Assembly: GCA_005792355.1 (NCBI GenBank)
Contig: SXSC01000050.1
Coordinates: 1 to 64,000, forward strand
From: Opitutaceae bacterium
GTDB taxonomy: Bacteria > Verrucomicrobiota > Verrucomicrobiia > Opitutales > Opitutaceae
DNA length: 64,000 nt
Direction: 5' to 3'
In this document: in pieces, positions 51,012 through 64,000 of the stretch
How positions within the stretch are numbered: position 1 is the first letter of the stretch
How the letters are laid out: every line of letters starts with the position of its first letter
The notes under the pieces: generated by a model
The model's input: the letters and a program-made list of their open reading frames with translations, nothing else
Told to the model about the DNA's origin: nothing
Databases searched by the model: none
Program-made: the position numbers and the translations under genes

Positions 51012-51124
51012 GGTGATACTGGCGTGGCAGCGACCGCGATGCGGGCTCCGCAGGCGTCGCGCGTCGCGGACGGGCCGCCAGTTTCGGATTGCGCCTCGCG
51101 CGATCCGCGGGTCACTCGGCCCCT

Positions 51125-51550
51125 GTGGATTCTGTCGCATCACCATCGAAACTCGGCTGGCTTTGGCCGCTGGCCATCGCGTTGCTGATTTTCGTGGCCT
51201 CGAGCCGCTCGCGGGTGGCGGGTGGGATGAATATTCCGTACTTCGACAAAGTCGTGCACTTTTCCGTGTACGGCCTGCTCGCCACCCTGGTGTGTCGGCA
51301 GGGCCGGGGCTGGCGGGCGGCGGGATGGGCGCTGCTCGCCGTGTCAGCCTACGGTGCGTCGGATGAGTGGCATCAGAGTTTTGTGCCGGGACGCACGATG
51401 GAGTTGGCCGACTGGATCGCGGACACCGCCGGGGCGGCGTGGGCGGTCGCGCTGTACGTGGGCTGGCAGCGCTACCGACTGTGGCTGGAGTACCCGATCG
51501 GAGTGCGGTCGGCACGGATTGAAAAAAACTGCGGTGGTCGCGAGAGTTGA
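51125..51550 (+). CDS. VanZ-family membrane protein
   Basis: A protein of about 141 residues from GTG at 51125 (a TTG at 51089 is possible). VanZ-like helices: LGWLWPLAIALLIFVASSRS, YFDKVVHFSVYGLLATLVCR and AAGWALLAVSAYGASDEWHQ, with DKxxHFxxYGLLA and DEWHQSFVPGRTMELADWIA being the family signature, then DTAGAAWAVALYVGW. VanZ proteins are small inner-membrane proteins of poorly known function, one of which raises teicoplanin resistance. It is followed by a 391-base stretch without a gene. Confidence 0.85.
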   Translation: MDSVASPSKLGWLWPLAIALLIFVASSRSRVAGGMNIPYFDKVVHFSVYGLLATLVCRQGRGWRAAGWALLAVSAYGASDEWHQSFVPGRTMELADWIADTAGAAWAVALYVGWQRYRLWLEYPIGVRSARIEKNCGGRES

Positions 51551-51941
51551 CTTCCATGAGTCCCAATCCGGTGGTTGAACCGCAAAGATCGCTGGTTGGC
51601 GCAGACGCAGCCGAAGGCGGTGGAGGGAGTGGCCGCCAACGAACGCAGGGCAGCGGGGCCGCAATCAAGCTACCCGGAAAGGCATGGCCGCGAAAAACGC
51701 AGAATGCGCGAAAAGTAGACAGTCAGTTCGTGCGCGTTTTTGGGTCTTTTTTTGTGGCAAACCTGCCTTGGGAGGTTGCTCGCGATGGACAAGGATTCTG
51801 CGGGATCGAAACGAGTCGAGCGGAGAGATCCGCGCCCGGTTTGGTCTTTGCGTTCGCTGCGGTTAGGCTCAGATCGCTTTGCCTGGGTCGCGGCCTCGCC
51901 GAGCCTGGTTCCTGGTGGCGATCTGCACCGCGGCTTTTCCC
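51551..51941. other. 391-bp gene-free stretch
   Basis: Frames through this stretch are open for up to about 130 codons but show no protein-like pattern. GCCGCGAAAAACGCAGAATGC, split here as GCCGCGAAAA and ACGCAGAATGC, is low-complexity. I see no promoter, palindrome or RNA gene that I can support. Confidence 0.5.
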
Positions 51942-54020
51942 ATGAGTGCGTTTCTGGCGGACACCCACCGCGTCCGCGCGACGATTTGCGCGGTGCTCTT
52001 TGTCGGGACGTTGCTGCTCTTCGCGCGCGCGATCGGGCACGACTTCGTCAATTACGACGATCCCGACTATGTCACGGCCAACGCCCATGTGCGTGCGGGG
52101 CTGAGCCTGGAAGGCACCCGCTGGGCGATGACTTCGGGCGAAGCGTCGAACTGGCATCCGCTCACGTGGATGTCGCACCAGCTCGACGCGACGCTTTTCG
52201 GGCAAGATCCGCGCGGGCACCATGCGACGAGCGTGGTCTGGCATGCGCTGAACGCGGTGCTGGCGTTCCTCGCGCTGCGGCGGCTGACCGGCGCGCTGTG
52301 GACGAGCGCTTTTTTCGCGGCGTTGTTTGCCTGGCATCCGCTGCGGGTGGAATCCGTGGCGTGGGTGGCGGAGCGCAAGGATGTGTTGAGCGGATTTTTC
52401 TGGTTCGCGGTGTTGTGGCTCTACGCGGTGTACGTCGGGCGCCGACGCGCGGGCGGAGGCGGGGCGGGAATTTTTTACGCGCTGTGTCTGGTGGCTTTTG
52501 CCCTCGGCTTGATGGCGAAGCCCATGCTCGTCACGCTGCCGTGCGTGCTGCTGCTGCTCGATGTGTGGCCGCTGCGGCGGGCGGTCCTCGGGCGACCGCC
52601 GGCGCCAGTGAAGACCGCCGGGGCAAAGGAGCCCGCCACACTCCCGCCGGCCGAAGCCTGGTCGCGGTTGCTGCTCGAAAAACTGCCGTTTTTCGCGCTG
52701 GTGGTGGCTTCGGCGATTGCGACGTACCAGGTTCAGCAGGCGGGCGGGTCGGTGTCGGTGGCGCTGGACCTGGGTTCGCGCCTCGGCAACGCGGTGATTT
52801 CCGTGGTGCGCTACGTCTGGAAGTTTCTCCTGCCGTTCGATCTCGCTGTGCTCTATCCGCATCCGGGCACGTGGCCGGCGCGGCAGGTCGCGGCGGCGTT
52901 GTTCGTGGCGGTGGTCGTCTCGGCGCTGGCGGCCGGGCAGTGGCGGCGCCGGCCGTGGATCGCGATCGGCTGGTGCTGGTTTCTCGGCACGCTCGTGCCG
53001 GTGGTCGGAATTGTGCAGGTGGGACTGCAATCGATGGCCGATCGCTACACCTATCTGACGATGCTCGGGGTGCAGATCGCGGTGCTGTGGACGCTGCGCG
53101 ACGCGATCACGACGGCGGCGGCGCGGCGGACATGGGCGGTGGTGGGCGGTGTGGTGCTGCTGGTGTGCGCCGCGCTTACCTGGCGGCAGCTTGGCGTGTG
53201 GCGGAATTCGTTCACGCTGTTTGACCACACGATTGGCGTCACAAGGAACAACTATCTCGCGCACGACAATCGCGGCCTGCACCTGTACAAGTCCGGCCAG
53301 GTCGACGAGGCGATGGCGGATTACCGTCAAGCGCTGGCGATCAACCCGGCCTACCTGAACGCGAACAACAACCTCGGCCACGCGCTGGCGGAGCGTGGCC
53401 GGCCGGCCGACGCGATTCCGCTCTACCGGGTGGCGATGCAGGCGCAGCCCACGCATCTGGAGGTGCGCAACAACCTCGCCAACGCGCTCTCGGATGTGAA
53501 CCAGCTCGACGAAGCGATGGAGCACTACGGCTACGTGCTCGTCCGGCAGCCGAACCACGTCAATTCGCTCAACGGTTCGGCGGTGGTGCTCGCGATGAAG
53601 AACCGGGTGCCCGAGGCGAAGGCCCGGCTCGAGCACTCGCTGCGGGTCGCGCCGGACAATGCCAGCGCGCACAACAATCTCGGCAACGTGTGTTCGATGC
53701 TCGGGGAGCGCGATGCGGCGATTCGCCACTACCGGCGTGCGACGGAGCTCAACCCGCGGGAGGCGCACGCGTTTTTCCTCATCGGGACCCTGCTGAGCCA
53801 GCAGGAGAAGTTCGCCGAGGCGGTGGGCAGTTTTCAGCGGGCGATCGTGCTGCGCCCGGAAAATCCCGACGCGCTGGCGCAGCTCGGCCTGGCCCTCGCG
53901 CGGCTGGGCCGGCGCGACGAAGCGGTGCGGGCGCTGCAGACCTCCCTGCAACAGCGCCCCGGCGATGCGCAGACGAAGGCGTGGCTGGTGGCGGCGGAGG
54001 CGATGCCGGCGGGGAAGTGA
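51942..54020 (+). CDS. Polytopic membrane protein with C-terminal TPR repeats (TMTC/GT-C-like)
   Basis: A protein of about 692 residues. The N-terminal 400 residues form about ten membrane helices with the conserved luminal-type loop DFVNYDDPDYVTANAHVRAG (acidic pair of GT-C glycosyltransferases), WHPLTWMSHQLDATLFG and WHPLRVESVAWVAERKDVLS. The C-terminal 290 residues contain about eight TPR units (NRGLHLYKSGQVDEAMADYR, NNLGHALAERGRPADAIPLY and so on). Similar proteins are common in Verrucomicrobia and resemble O-mannosyl/TMTC transferases. Activity is unproven. The ATG at 51942 was preferred over one 21 codons upstream because it starts the first helix. Confidence 0.82.
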   Translation: MSAFLADTHRVRATICAVLFVGTLLLFARAIGHDFVNYDDPDYVTANAHVRAGLSLEGTRWAMTSGEASNWHPLTWMSHQLDATLFGQDPRGHHATSVVWHALNAVLAFLALRRLTGALWTSAFFAALFAWHPLRVESVAWVAERKDVLSGFFWFAVLWLYAVYVGRRRAGGGGAGIFYALCLVAFALGLMAKPMLVTLPCVLLLLDVWPLRRAVLGRPPAPVKTAGAKEPATLPPAEAWSRLLLEKLPFFALVVASAIATYQVQQAGGSVSVALDLGSRLGNAVISVVRYVWKFLLPFDLAVLYPHPGTWPARQVAAALFVAVVVSALAAGQWRRRPWIAIGWCWFLGTLVPVVGIVQVGLQSMADRYTYLTMLGVQIAVLWTLRDAITTAAARRTWAVVGGVVLLVCAALTWRQLGVWRNSFTLFDHTIGVTRNNYLAHDNRGLHLYKSGQVDEAMADYRQALAINPAYLNANNNLGHALAERGRPADAIPLYRVAMQAQPTHLEVRNNLANALSDVNQLDEAMEHYGYVLVRQPNHVNSLNGSAVVLAMKNRVPEAKARLEHSLRVAPDNASAHNNLGNVCSMLGERDAAIRHYRRATELNPREAHAFFLIGTLLSQQEKFAEAVGSFQRAIVLRPENPDALAQLGLALARLGRRDEAVRALQTSLQQRPGDAQTKAWLVAAEAMPAGK

Positions 54021-56782
<2,762 letters not shown>

Positions 56783-56845
56783 GGATAATTGGTGCGTTAA
56801 CAAAACGGGCTTGGCAACGGATGCCAAGCCCATGGTTTTCGGAGC

Positions 56846-58984
56846 TCATTCCTTCAAACCGAGTTCCGCCTTCATTCGCGCCAGCGTCGCGCGCGCGAGT
56901 TGGTATTCCTCCACGCAGTTCATTTTTTCGAGCAACTGCGGCAGCCGCGGGTCGCTGCGCACGGGGTCCCACATCGGCCAGTAGAAGAAGCGGGGGATGC
57001 CCGACGAAATGGTCCGCTCCAGGTACGGCACCGCCTCGCTGTGCCGATCCAGGGCGGCGAGGACAAATCCGCGCAAGATATTGTCGGCGGACAACCGGCC
57101 AAAAATCAGTTCGGCATGGGCCGCGGCTTCGGCCCGTAATCCCGCGACCCGCAGGACGTGAATTGCCTGCGCATCGCCCCACCATCTCGGTTGCAGGTCC
57201 GGATGGCGAATCACATACCGCGCCGCCGCCACCGCCGCCTCCGTGCGACCGAGCGCCGAAAGAATCAGGGCGTGGATGGCATGGAGGGGAATGAATCCTT
57301 CGGGGCGCAGGACCAGCGACTTCGCGATGGCGGCCAGGGCATCGGCGAACCGGCCCGCCTCGTACAAATGAAACGAATAAATCGCCAGTGAGATTGTGGA
57401 AAGCGGGTCGAGCGCCAGCGCGCGTTCAAGCGCGGCGAGCGAAAGGTCGGGCCGGCCGCGCGTGGTGAGGAGATGCCCGTGCCAGTGGTGCGCCCACGCG
57501 TAATTGCGGTTCAACGCAAACGCGCGCTGAAACTGCTCCTCGGACTCGGCGAAGCGGCGCTCGTTGTACAACACGGCCCCCAAGGTGGCGTAGGGTCCGG
57601 CCAGGTTGAGGAGGAGTTCCTGCGCCCGACGAATCGAGGCTTTGGCCCGGGTAAATTCATCGCTCACGCTCGTCTCGCCCGCCAGCAGCCGATACCACCC
57701 GCGACTCGCCCAGTTGTCGGCCAGGCTGGCGTGCGCCTCCGCAAACTGGGGATCGAGTTCGATGGCGCGGCTGAAAGCGGCGTCCGCCCGCGCAAAGTCG
57801 GTGCGCAAATTCCAAAAATGCCGACCTTCCAGCACCGCCCGGTGCGCCTCCGGGTTGACGGTCTTCGTCGCCCGCTGCGTCTCGCTGAGCCGGAGCTGGA
57901 GATTTTGGGCGATCAGCCCGGCGATCTCATCCTGCACCGCGAAAATATCCTTCAGTTCGCGCGTAAACGTGTCGGACCACATCCGGAACCCATCGCGCGC
58001 ATGGTTGAGCTGGGCGGAGATCTTCACCCGGGATCCCACCCTCTGCACGCTGCCTTCCACCACATAGGCTACGTTGAGTTTTGCGGCGATCTCGGAGATC
58101 GGAGTGTTGGTGCCCTTGAAATGAAACGCCGAAGCCCGGGCTGAAACCCGCAGATCGGGAATCTTCGCCAGCACATTTGCCAGTTCCTCGCTGATTCCGT
58201 CTGAGAAATGCTCGTTTTCCTTGTCTTCGCTGAGATTGACGAAGGCGAGCACGGCGACGGATTTGGCGGGAGACGGGGTGGCCAAATCTGCCGGCGGTTT
58301 CACCGCGGCAGCGGGCGGTGGGGCAGGGGTCGCGGGACTTTGCCGGCCAGCGGGAGGCCGCAGGGGGGCGGGAGAACCGGTGGCGGTTGGCCCCAGCCAC
58401 TTCCATGCCCCTGCTCCGGCGATGGCAACGATCGCCATGACCGCCGCCCAAGCCCACACCGGAATCCGTCGGGTCGCCCGCTTAAACCCGGCGGGCGCTC
58501 CGCCGGGGCTTTTTCGCGAGGGGGGCGGCGGCGCCTGGGCTCCTTCGTTGCCCTCGACCAGTTGCGCCACCCGCCGGACAAATGCATCGGGCGCCTCGCC
58601 GTGCGGCAGGCGGGACCACTGGACTTGCAGGAATGCCCGCGGCACCAGCGCGGACCGCTCCGGCGTGTCGTCCACACACACCGGCACCAGGAACGGCACT
58701 CCCTCAGCGATGTCCTCCAGGCGCTCCACCGCCTGCTTCCATTCCCGCCGAAAGTAACCCTCCTTCCGGTTTTGCGTGTGGGCCGAGATAATCGGCACGA
58801 ACAACGCGCAATCGTGGATCTGCCGACGGATTTCCTGATCCCAGGCGTCGCCGCCGCGCAAGTCGTTTTGATCGAACCACACTTCGACGCCCAGTCCGCG
58901 CAACGCTTCCGCGATGCGCCGCGTGGCGTCCACGTCTTCGCGCGCGTAGCTCAAAAACACCGCCTTTTCCGCGGTGGTTCTCAT
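56846..58984 (-). CDS. TIR-domain protein with membrane helix, FlgO-like domain and TPR repeats
   Basis: A 712-residue protein. Residues 1-140 form a TIR domain: KAVFLSYAREDVDATRRIAE, VEVWFDQNDLRGGDAWDQEI, FVPIISAHTQNRKEGYFRRE, WKQAVERLEDIAEG. A glutamate in EWKQAVE sits where TIR NADases have their catalytic Glu. A membrane helix is near residues 172-194 (VWAWAAVMAIVAIAGAGAW). After a Pro-rich linker comes a domain (SVAVLAFVNLSEDKENEHFS, AKLNVAYVVEGSVQRVGSRV) common in bacterial adenylyl-cyclase and TolB-like proteins. TPR repeats follow to the C-terminus. Whether it is signalling or an immune effector cannot be told; no partner gene is adjacent. Confidence 0.88.
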   Translation of the reverse strand: MRTTAEKAVFLSYAREDVDATRRIAEALRGLGVEVWFDQNDLRGGDAWDQEIRRQIHDCALFVPIISAHTQNRKEGYFRREWKQAVERLEDIAEGVPFLVPVCVDDTPERSALVPRAFLQVQWSRLPHGEAPDAFVRRVAQLVEGNEGAQAPPPPSRKSPGGAPAGFKRATRRIPVWAWAAVMAIVAIAGAGAWKWLGPTATGSPAPLRPPAGRQSPATPAPPPAAAVKPPADLATPSPAKSVAVLAFVNLSEDKENEHFSDGISEELANVLAKIPDLRVSARASAFHFKGTNTPISEIAAKLNVAYVVEGSVQRVGSRVKISAQLNHARDGFRMWSDTFTRELKDIFAVQDEIAGLIAQNLQLRLSETQRATKTVNPEAHRAVLEGRHFWNLRTDFARADAAFSRAIELDPQFAEAHASLADNWASRGWYRLLAGETSVSDEFTRAKASIRRAQELLLNLAGPYATLGAVLYNERRFAESEEQFQRAFALNRNYAWAHHWHGHLLTTRGRPDLSLAALERALALDPLSTISLAIYSFHLYEAGRFADALAAIAKSLVLRPEGFIPLHAIHALILSALGRTEAAVAAARYVIRHPDLQPRWWGDAQAIHVLRVAGLRAEAAAHAELIFGRLSADNILRGFVLAALDRHSEAVPYLERTISSGIPRFFYWPMWDPVRSDPRLPQLLEKMNCVEEYQLARATLARMKAELGLKE

Positions 58985-59189
58985 GCGGGTGCGTCAAATC
59001 CGAACCTGCGGTCGAAGCCAAACCGCCGGACCAACCGCCGTCATCCGGCGAGTGGGTGCGCCGCCCGGATGGCTCGCCGGCGGCCGGCTCGTCGACGTTG
59101 AGAGTTGGATACAGGGTCGGCCTGCGGACGTTTCCCAACACCAATTCGCCTCCGCTGTCAGCGGGTGGCGCGACGGTCGTCTGTTGAAT

Positions 59190-59214
59190 CCACTCGCTGG
59201 CGCTCGCCGCCACG
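59190..59214. repeat. Half-copy of the REP palindrome at 2413-2474
   Basis: CCACTCGCTGGCGCTCGCCG followed by CCACG matches the right arm at 2451-2474 in most positions. It lies between dnaA and the TIR-TPR gene. No full inverted partner is adjacent, so this is a solo REP. Confidence 0.55.
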
Positions 59215-59227
59215 ATGGAACTTCGAC

Positions 59228-60622
59228 CTATTTCGACAGCTGCGTCTTGAGGAACTCGACACTGCCACGCGTCGTGGCGTCCTGCTCGCACATGTTGTCG
59301 ACCGCCTTGCAGGCGTGGATCACGGTGCCGTGATCGCGGCCCCCGAAGGCGTCGCCGATATCCTGCAAGGAGTGCTTGGTCAACAGGCGGGCGATGTACA
59401 TTGCGATCTGGCGCGGGATCGCGATGTTGTTGGGCCGGCGCTTGCTCGTCATGTCGCTGTGCCGAATCTGGAAATGATCGGCCACGCGCTTCTGGATGGT
59501 CTCGATCGTGAGAATATTCTGGGCCTGCTCCATCAGCACGTCGTGCAGCAGGCGTTCGGCGGTCGCGAGGTCGACGGGCTTGTTGGTGAGAGCGGAGTAG
59601 CTCGACACCTTGAGCAGCGCGCCTTCGAGCCGGCGGATGTTCTTGGTGATGTGCTGGGCGATGAAGCTGAGGATCGGGTCGGTCAGGGTGCAGTTGAGCT
59701 GCTTGGCCTTGGTGCGGATGATGGCGAGGCGGGTCTCGAAGTCAGGCGCCTGGATGTCCGCGGGGAGGCCCCATTCGAAGCGCGACACCAGCCGCGACTC
59801 GAGTTTCTGAATCTCGCTGGCGCGCCGATCGCTGGTGAGGACGACCTGTTTGCCGGACTCGAAGAGGTCGTTGAAGGTGTGGAAGAACTCCTCCTGGATG
59901 CGTTCCTTGCCGGTGAGAAACTGGACGTCGTCGAGCAGCAGCACATCGACGTGCCGGTAGCGCTGGCGGAATTTCGTGAGGCTGTTCTCCTGCAGCCCCT
60001 GGATGAACTCGTTGGTGAATTTTTCGGTTGAGAGATAGGCGACCCGGGCATCGGGGTTGGCGCGGAGAATGGCGTGGCCGATCGCGTGGACCAGGTGGGT
60101 CTTGCCGAGGCCGGTTTCGCCGTAGAGGAAAAGCGGATTGTAGGCCTGGGCGGGGGCCTGGGCGACGGCCATCGCGGCGGCGTGCGCCATCTGGTTGTTG
60201 GAGCCGACGACAAAAGTCTCGAACGTATTGCGGGGGTTGAGGGTGCCGGCGGCGGGGCCGCGTTCGTCGTAGCGCGCGGCGCGGCGCGGCGCAGCGGCCC
60301 GGGAGCGGGCGGCCGGGGGCGTGCTCTCCGCTGAAGTGCGGGGGGTGGTGGCGGGTCGGCTGGTGGAGTCGACCTTGCGCAGCTTCACGTTGACCATCCG
60401 GCCGGCGTTCAGGCGCAGCCGCTGCGTGATCAGGTCGAGATAATTGTCATGAATCCAAATCGCGGCGAAGTCGTTGGGCACGCCCAGCGTCAGGCTGTCG
60501 GCGGTGGTCTCGAGGCAAACCACGGGCTCAAACCACATTTGGAAGACATCCTCCGGAAACAACGACTTGAAGTCGCATTTCACGGTTTCCCAGAGGCTGG
60601 GAGCGAGGGACAGGGAGGGCAT
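59228..60622 (-). CDS. dnaA: Chromosomal replication initiator DnaA
   Basis: A 464-residue AAA+ initiator that melts oriC. The ATG at 60622 gives MPSLSLAPSLWETVKCDFKS; a longer frame upstream is non-coding-like. Domain I starts LWETVKCDFKSLFPEDVFQM. A Ser/Ala/Arg-rich linker follows. The AAA+ core begins NPRNTFETFVVGSNNQMAHA with Walker A GETGLGKTHLVHAIG and Walker B VDVLLLDDVQFLTGKERIQE. The DNA-binding domain IV ends with RRPNNIAIPRQIAMYIARLL, the DnaA signature HSLQDIGDAFGGRDHGTVIH and ACKAV. Usual length is about 450. Upstream DNA has DnaA-box-like sites. Confidence 0.97.
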   Translation of the reverse strand: MPSLSLAPSLWETVKCDFKSLFPEDVFQMWFEPVVCLETTADSLTLGVPNDFAAIWIHDNYLDLITQRLRLNAGRMVNVKLRKVDSTSRPATTPRTSAESTPPAARSRAAAPRRAARYDERGPAAGTLNPRNTFETFVVGSNNQMAHAAAMAVAQAPAQAYNPLFLYGETGLGKTHLVHAIGHAILRANPDARVAYLSTEKFTNEFIQGLQENSLTKFRQRYRHVDVLLLDDVQFLTGKERIQEEFFHTFNDLFESGKQVVLTSDRRASEIQKLESRLVSRFEWGLPADIQAPDFETRLAIIRTKAKQLNCTLTDPILSFIAQHITKNIRRLEGALLKVSSYSALTNKPVDLATAERLLHDVLMEQAQNILTIETIQKRVADHFQIRHSDMTSKRRPNNIAIPRQIAMYIARLLTKHSLQDIGDAFGGRDHGTVIHACKAVDNMCEQDATTRGSVEFLKTQLSK

Positions 60623-60639
60623 GGACGGGCTGGAGATGG

Positions 60640-61060
60640 CGGATTTATTCACATTGCGCCGGCGAACGGCTCCTCGACATGGCATTCGGGCCCTTCCTCG
60701 CGTCGTCTTGCGGTAACAAAAATCGTGGACTGCCATCAAGCTGGAGCCCGGCTCCTATGAAGTGATTCATAACTTATTGATAGCTAGTATTTACTAACTG
60801 GTGTTACAGCAGGCGCCACCGAGCTGGGGCTCAAGCGACATGGGAAAGAACAATTCGAACGCGACTGAGAGCTGAACGAAGGCTGAGTAACTGCGATGAA
60901 AAAAATCATTTCAAGGCGAACTTTCCCACAACTTGTTCACAGCTTTTTTGGGCATAAGTTTTCTGATTTTTCTATTGCCACCCGCGGCGGGATTTAGGCG
61001 TCGAAAAAGGCGGCGGAAAACGCGTAATATCGCCAAAACTACGTTGGCTGGCGGACGGCT
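60640..61060. other. Candidate oriC / dnaA control region
   Basis: The gap upstream of dnaA (60623-61308) has no supported gene. TTATTCACA at 60645-60653 is a perfect TTATNCACA DnaA box. TTTCCCACA (60922-60930) and TTGTTCACA (60933-60941) differ at one position each, and the three lie in the same orientation. AT-rich segments (CATAACTTATTGATAGCTAG near 60768 and a stretch near 60895-60980) could unwind. The region may serve as oriC, dnaA autoregulation or both. A GC-skew plot is the deciding test. Confidence 0.5.
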
Positions 61061-61308
61061 TGGGAAGCCGCCTGGCGGCGGTGCTGAAGGTTACGATACG
61101 GTGACGATGCAGGATTTTTCGAATACGCCGCGAGGGGAGATCGGCCGGCTGCGGTGCGGCGCGAGCCTGTTTTGCCGCGATTTCGAAAGGCACCAATCGT
61201 TCCCGTTCCCCGGTCTCTCAATCCGTCGAGAACGAGGAAAGATTACGAGAACGAGGAAGCCCGTTTGGCCTGGTAGGGTTGCGGTTCCCGAGTGGGGAAT
61301 TGTTCGGG

Positions 61309-63408
<2,100 letters not shown>

Positions 63409-63490
63409 GGCGGGAGGGCGATTGCCGGATGGGCGAATGAAACGGGTGAAGCGGAGTTTGGCGAGCGGGGAGAGCGACGGGGCGGAGGCG

Positions 63491-63530
63491 GAAATCTTGC
63501 TATCTGGCAGCTCGAATCTGGAATTTCAGG
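63491..63530. repeat. Dispersed 'ATCTGG..AATTTC' repeat, copy upstream of ispG
   Basis: The words AATCTTGCTATCTGG and CGAATCTGGAATTTC occur here as at 21508-21530. Intergenic; role unknown. Confidence 0.45.
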
Positions 63531-63536
63531 CCAATG

Positions 63537-63665
63537 CGTTCGTCCCATCGCCACACCGCGACCGGGCAGGTGCGTCAGCGTGAGCGCGTCGTCGAGCAAC
63601 GCATGAACGAGCCGTCCGGCCGCCGCCGGATTCTCTTGCGCGAGGCAGCGCACGATCTGCTCCAA
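63537..63665 (-). pseudogene. N-terminal relic of a RelE/ParE-type toxin
   Basis: The frame reads EQIVRCLAQENPAAAGRLVH, then ALLDDALTLTHLPGRGVAMG, the first helices of a ParE toxin ('L..I..YIA..NP.AA..F...I......L...P..GR'). It then runs into the ATCTGG-type repeat. The start methionine is not convincing and no antitoxin remains. Confidence 0.5.
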
Positions 63666-63701
63666 GAGGGCGTCGGACGAGGTCTGGGCGACGCATGTTA
63701 T

Positions 63702-63768
63702 TCGGAGGGCTGCGCTTCGTCGCAGCCGATTTTTTCATTCGCGGCGCCGACGAAGCGGCGCCCTCCGA
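63702..63768. repeat. REP pair (BIME-like), copy B
   Basis: Starts TCGGAGGGCTGCGCTTCGTC and ends GACGAAGCGGCGCCCTCCGA. It is the inverted counterpart of 23532-23604. Confidence 0.7.
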
Positions 63769-63894
63769 ATGATTTTTCCGACAACCTCCAAGTCGCGATC
63801 CGTCTGCGCGCCGGGAATTACGTGGTCGCCCATGCCCGGAACTTCCGGCGTACTTTGTCGAGCGGCACCTTGGGCCCGGGCAATCCCGAACCCA

Positions 63895-64000
63895 TCACTT
63901 CGCGGGAGCGGGAGCGGGGGCCGGAGGGGGTGCGGCCGCGGCCTCGGCGGCGCGGTCGGCGCGGCGTTCGCGGATCATGCGCGGCACATCTGAAAAGATC
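63895..64000 (-). CDS. C-terminal end of an unidentified protein (cut by window edge)
   Basis: The last 34 codons of a gene entering from the right edge: SDVPRMIRERRADRAAEAAA, then APPPAPAPAPAK and a TGA stop. An Arg-rich helix and Ala/Pro-rich tail are all that can be seen. The protein could be almost anything with a proline-rich C-terminus. The low-complexity end gives no family. Confidence 0.5.
   Translation of the reverse strand, partial: IFSDVPRMIRERRADRAAEAAAAPPPAPAPAPAK

Overview
The window is 64 kb of GC-rich bacterial chromosome. The best guess at source is a Verrucomicrobiota of the Opitutaceae type. This is an inference from gene content: secreted Ig-domain proteins ending in a shared 'xxVE(I/V)YEVP' module, the DUF3570/DUF4266/ApbE/TlpA cluster, a long IspG, many REP-like palindromes and fragments of a REP-associated (RAYT-like) transposase. 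No rRNA gene is present, so the assignment is not proven.

Layout. 0-2.3 kb: the end of gspE and gspF of a type II secretion system (T2SS), with a ParE-type toxin-antitoxin pair between them. 2.5-6.2 kb (minus): a decahaem cytochrome c and an MtrB/PioB-type outer-membrane barrel, which together look like a porin-cytochrome conduit for electron transfer across the outer membrane. 6.4-12.9 kb (minus): a Tat-exported LamG/dimethylformamidase-like protein and two secreted proteins (cyclophilin-Ig and Ig) with paired C-terminal modules. 13.1-17.5 kb (minus): a tightly overlapping four-gene operon of response regulator, secreted cupredoxin, sensor kinase and outer-membrane barrel. 17.6-18.2 kb: transposase relics. 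18.4-21.3 kb (minus): DUF3570-ApbE-TlpA-DUF4266. 21.7-27.6 kb (minus): the T2SS pseudopilin and platform genes gspG-H-I-J-K-L-M. 27.9-30.6 kb: a cytidylate-kinase-like gene divergent from a NirK-like multicopper protein that has an FNR-type box upstream. 31-36.2 kb: barrel protein, hydrolase, gene relics, an integron-like remnant carrying a DUF4242 cassette, and an Asp/Glu racemase. 36.3-39.6 kb (minus): HD-domain protein and two sialidase-like proteins. 40.4-42.2 kb: universal stress protein, a MITE-like palindromic element, a sugar isomerase and tRNA-Pro. 42.3-50.2 kb (plus): a TetR-HlyD-ABC-ABC-permease-permease-TolC efflux operon. Between its two ATPase genes lies an array of four 19-bp palindromes at exactly 55-bp intervals. 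50.4-56.2 kb: MazEF-type pair, VanZ-like protein, a membrane TPR protein and ligA. 56.2-64 kb (minus): a conserved hypothetical gene, a TIR-TPR protein, dnaA with a possible oriC, ispG, and the end of an unidentified gene.

How the genes fit together. Much of the window concerns the cell envelope and extracytoplasmic redox chemistry: a decahaem/barrel conduit, copper proteins, a flavinylation enzyme with a thioredoxin, and a T2SS that could export the large secreted proteins. The FNR-like box and the NirK-like enzyme suggest a response to low oxygen or nitrogen oxides. The intergenic DNA is rich in palindromes of at least four families.

The observations most worth follow-up are the 55-bp-period palindrome array, the integron-like remnant, the substituted copper site in the NirK-like protein, the regulator-cupredoxin-kinase-barrel operon and the decahaem/barrel pair. 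All assignments come from reading motifs by eye; no database or structure search was run.
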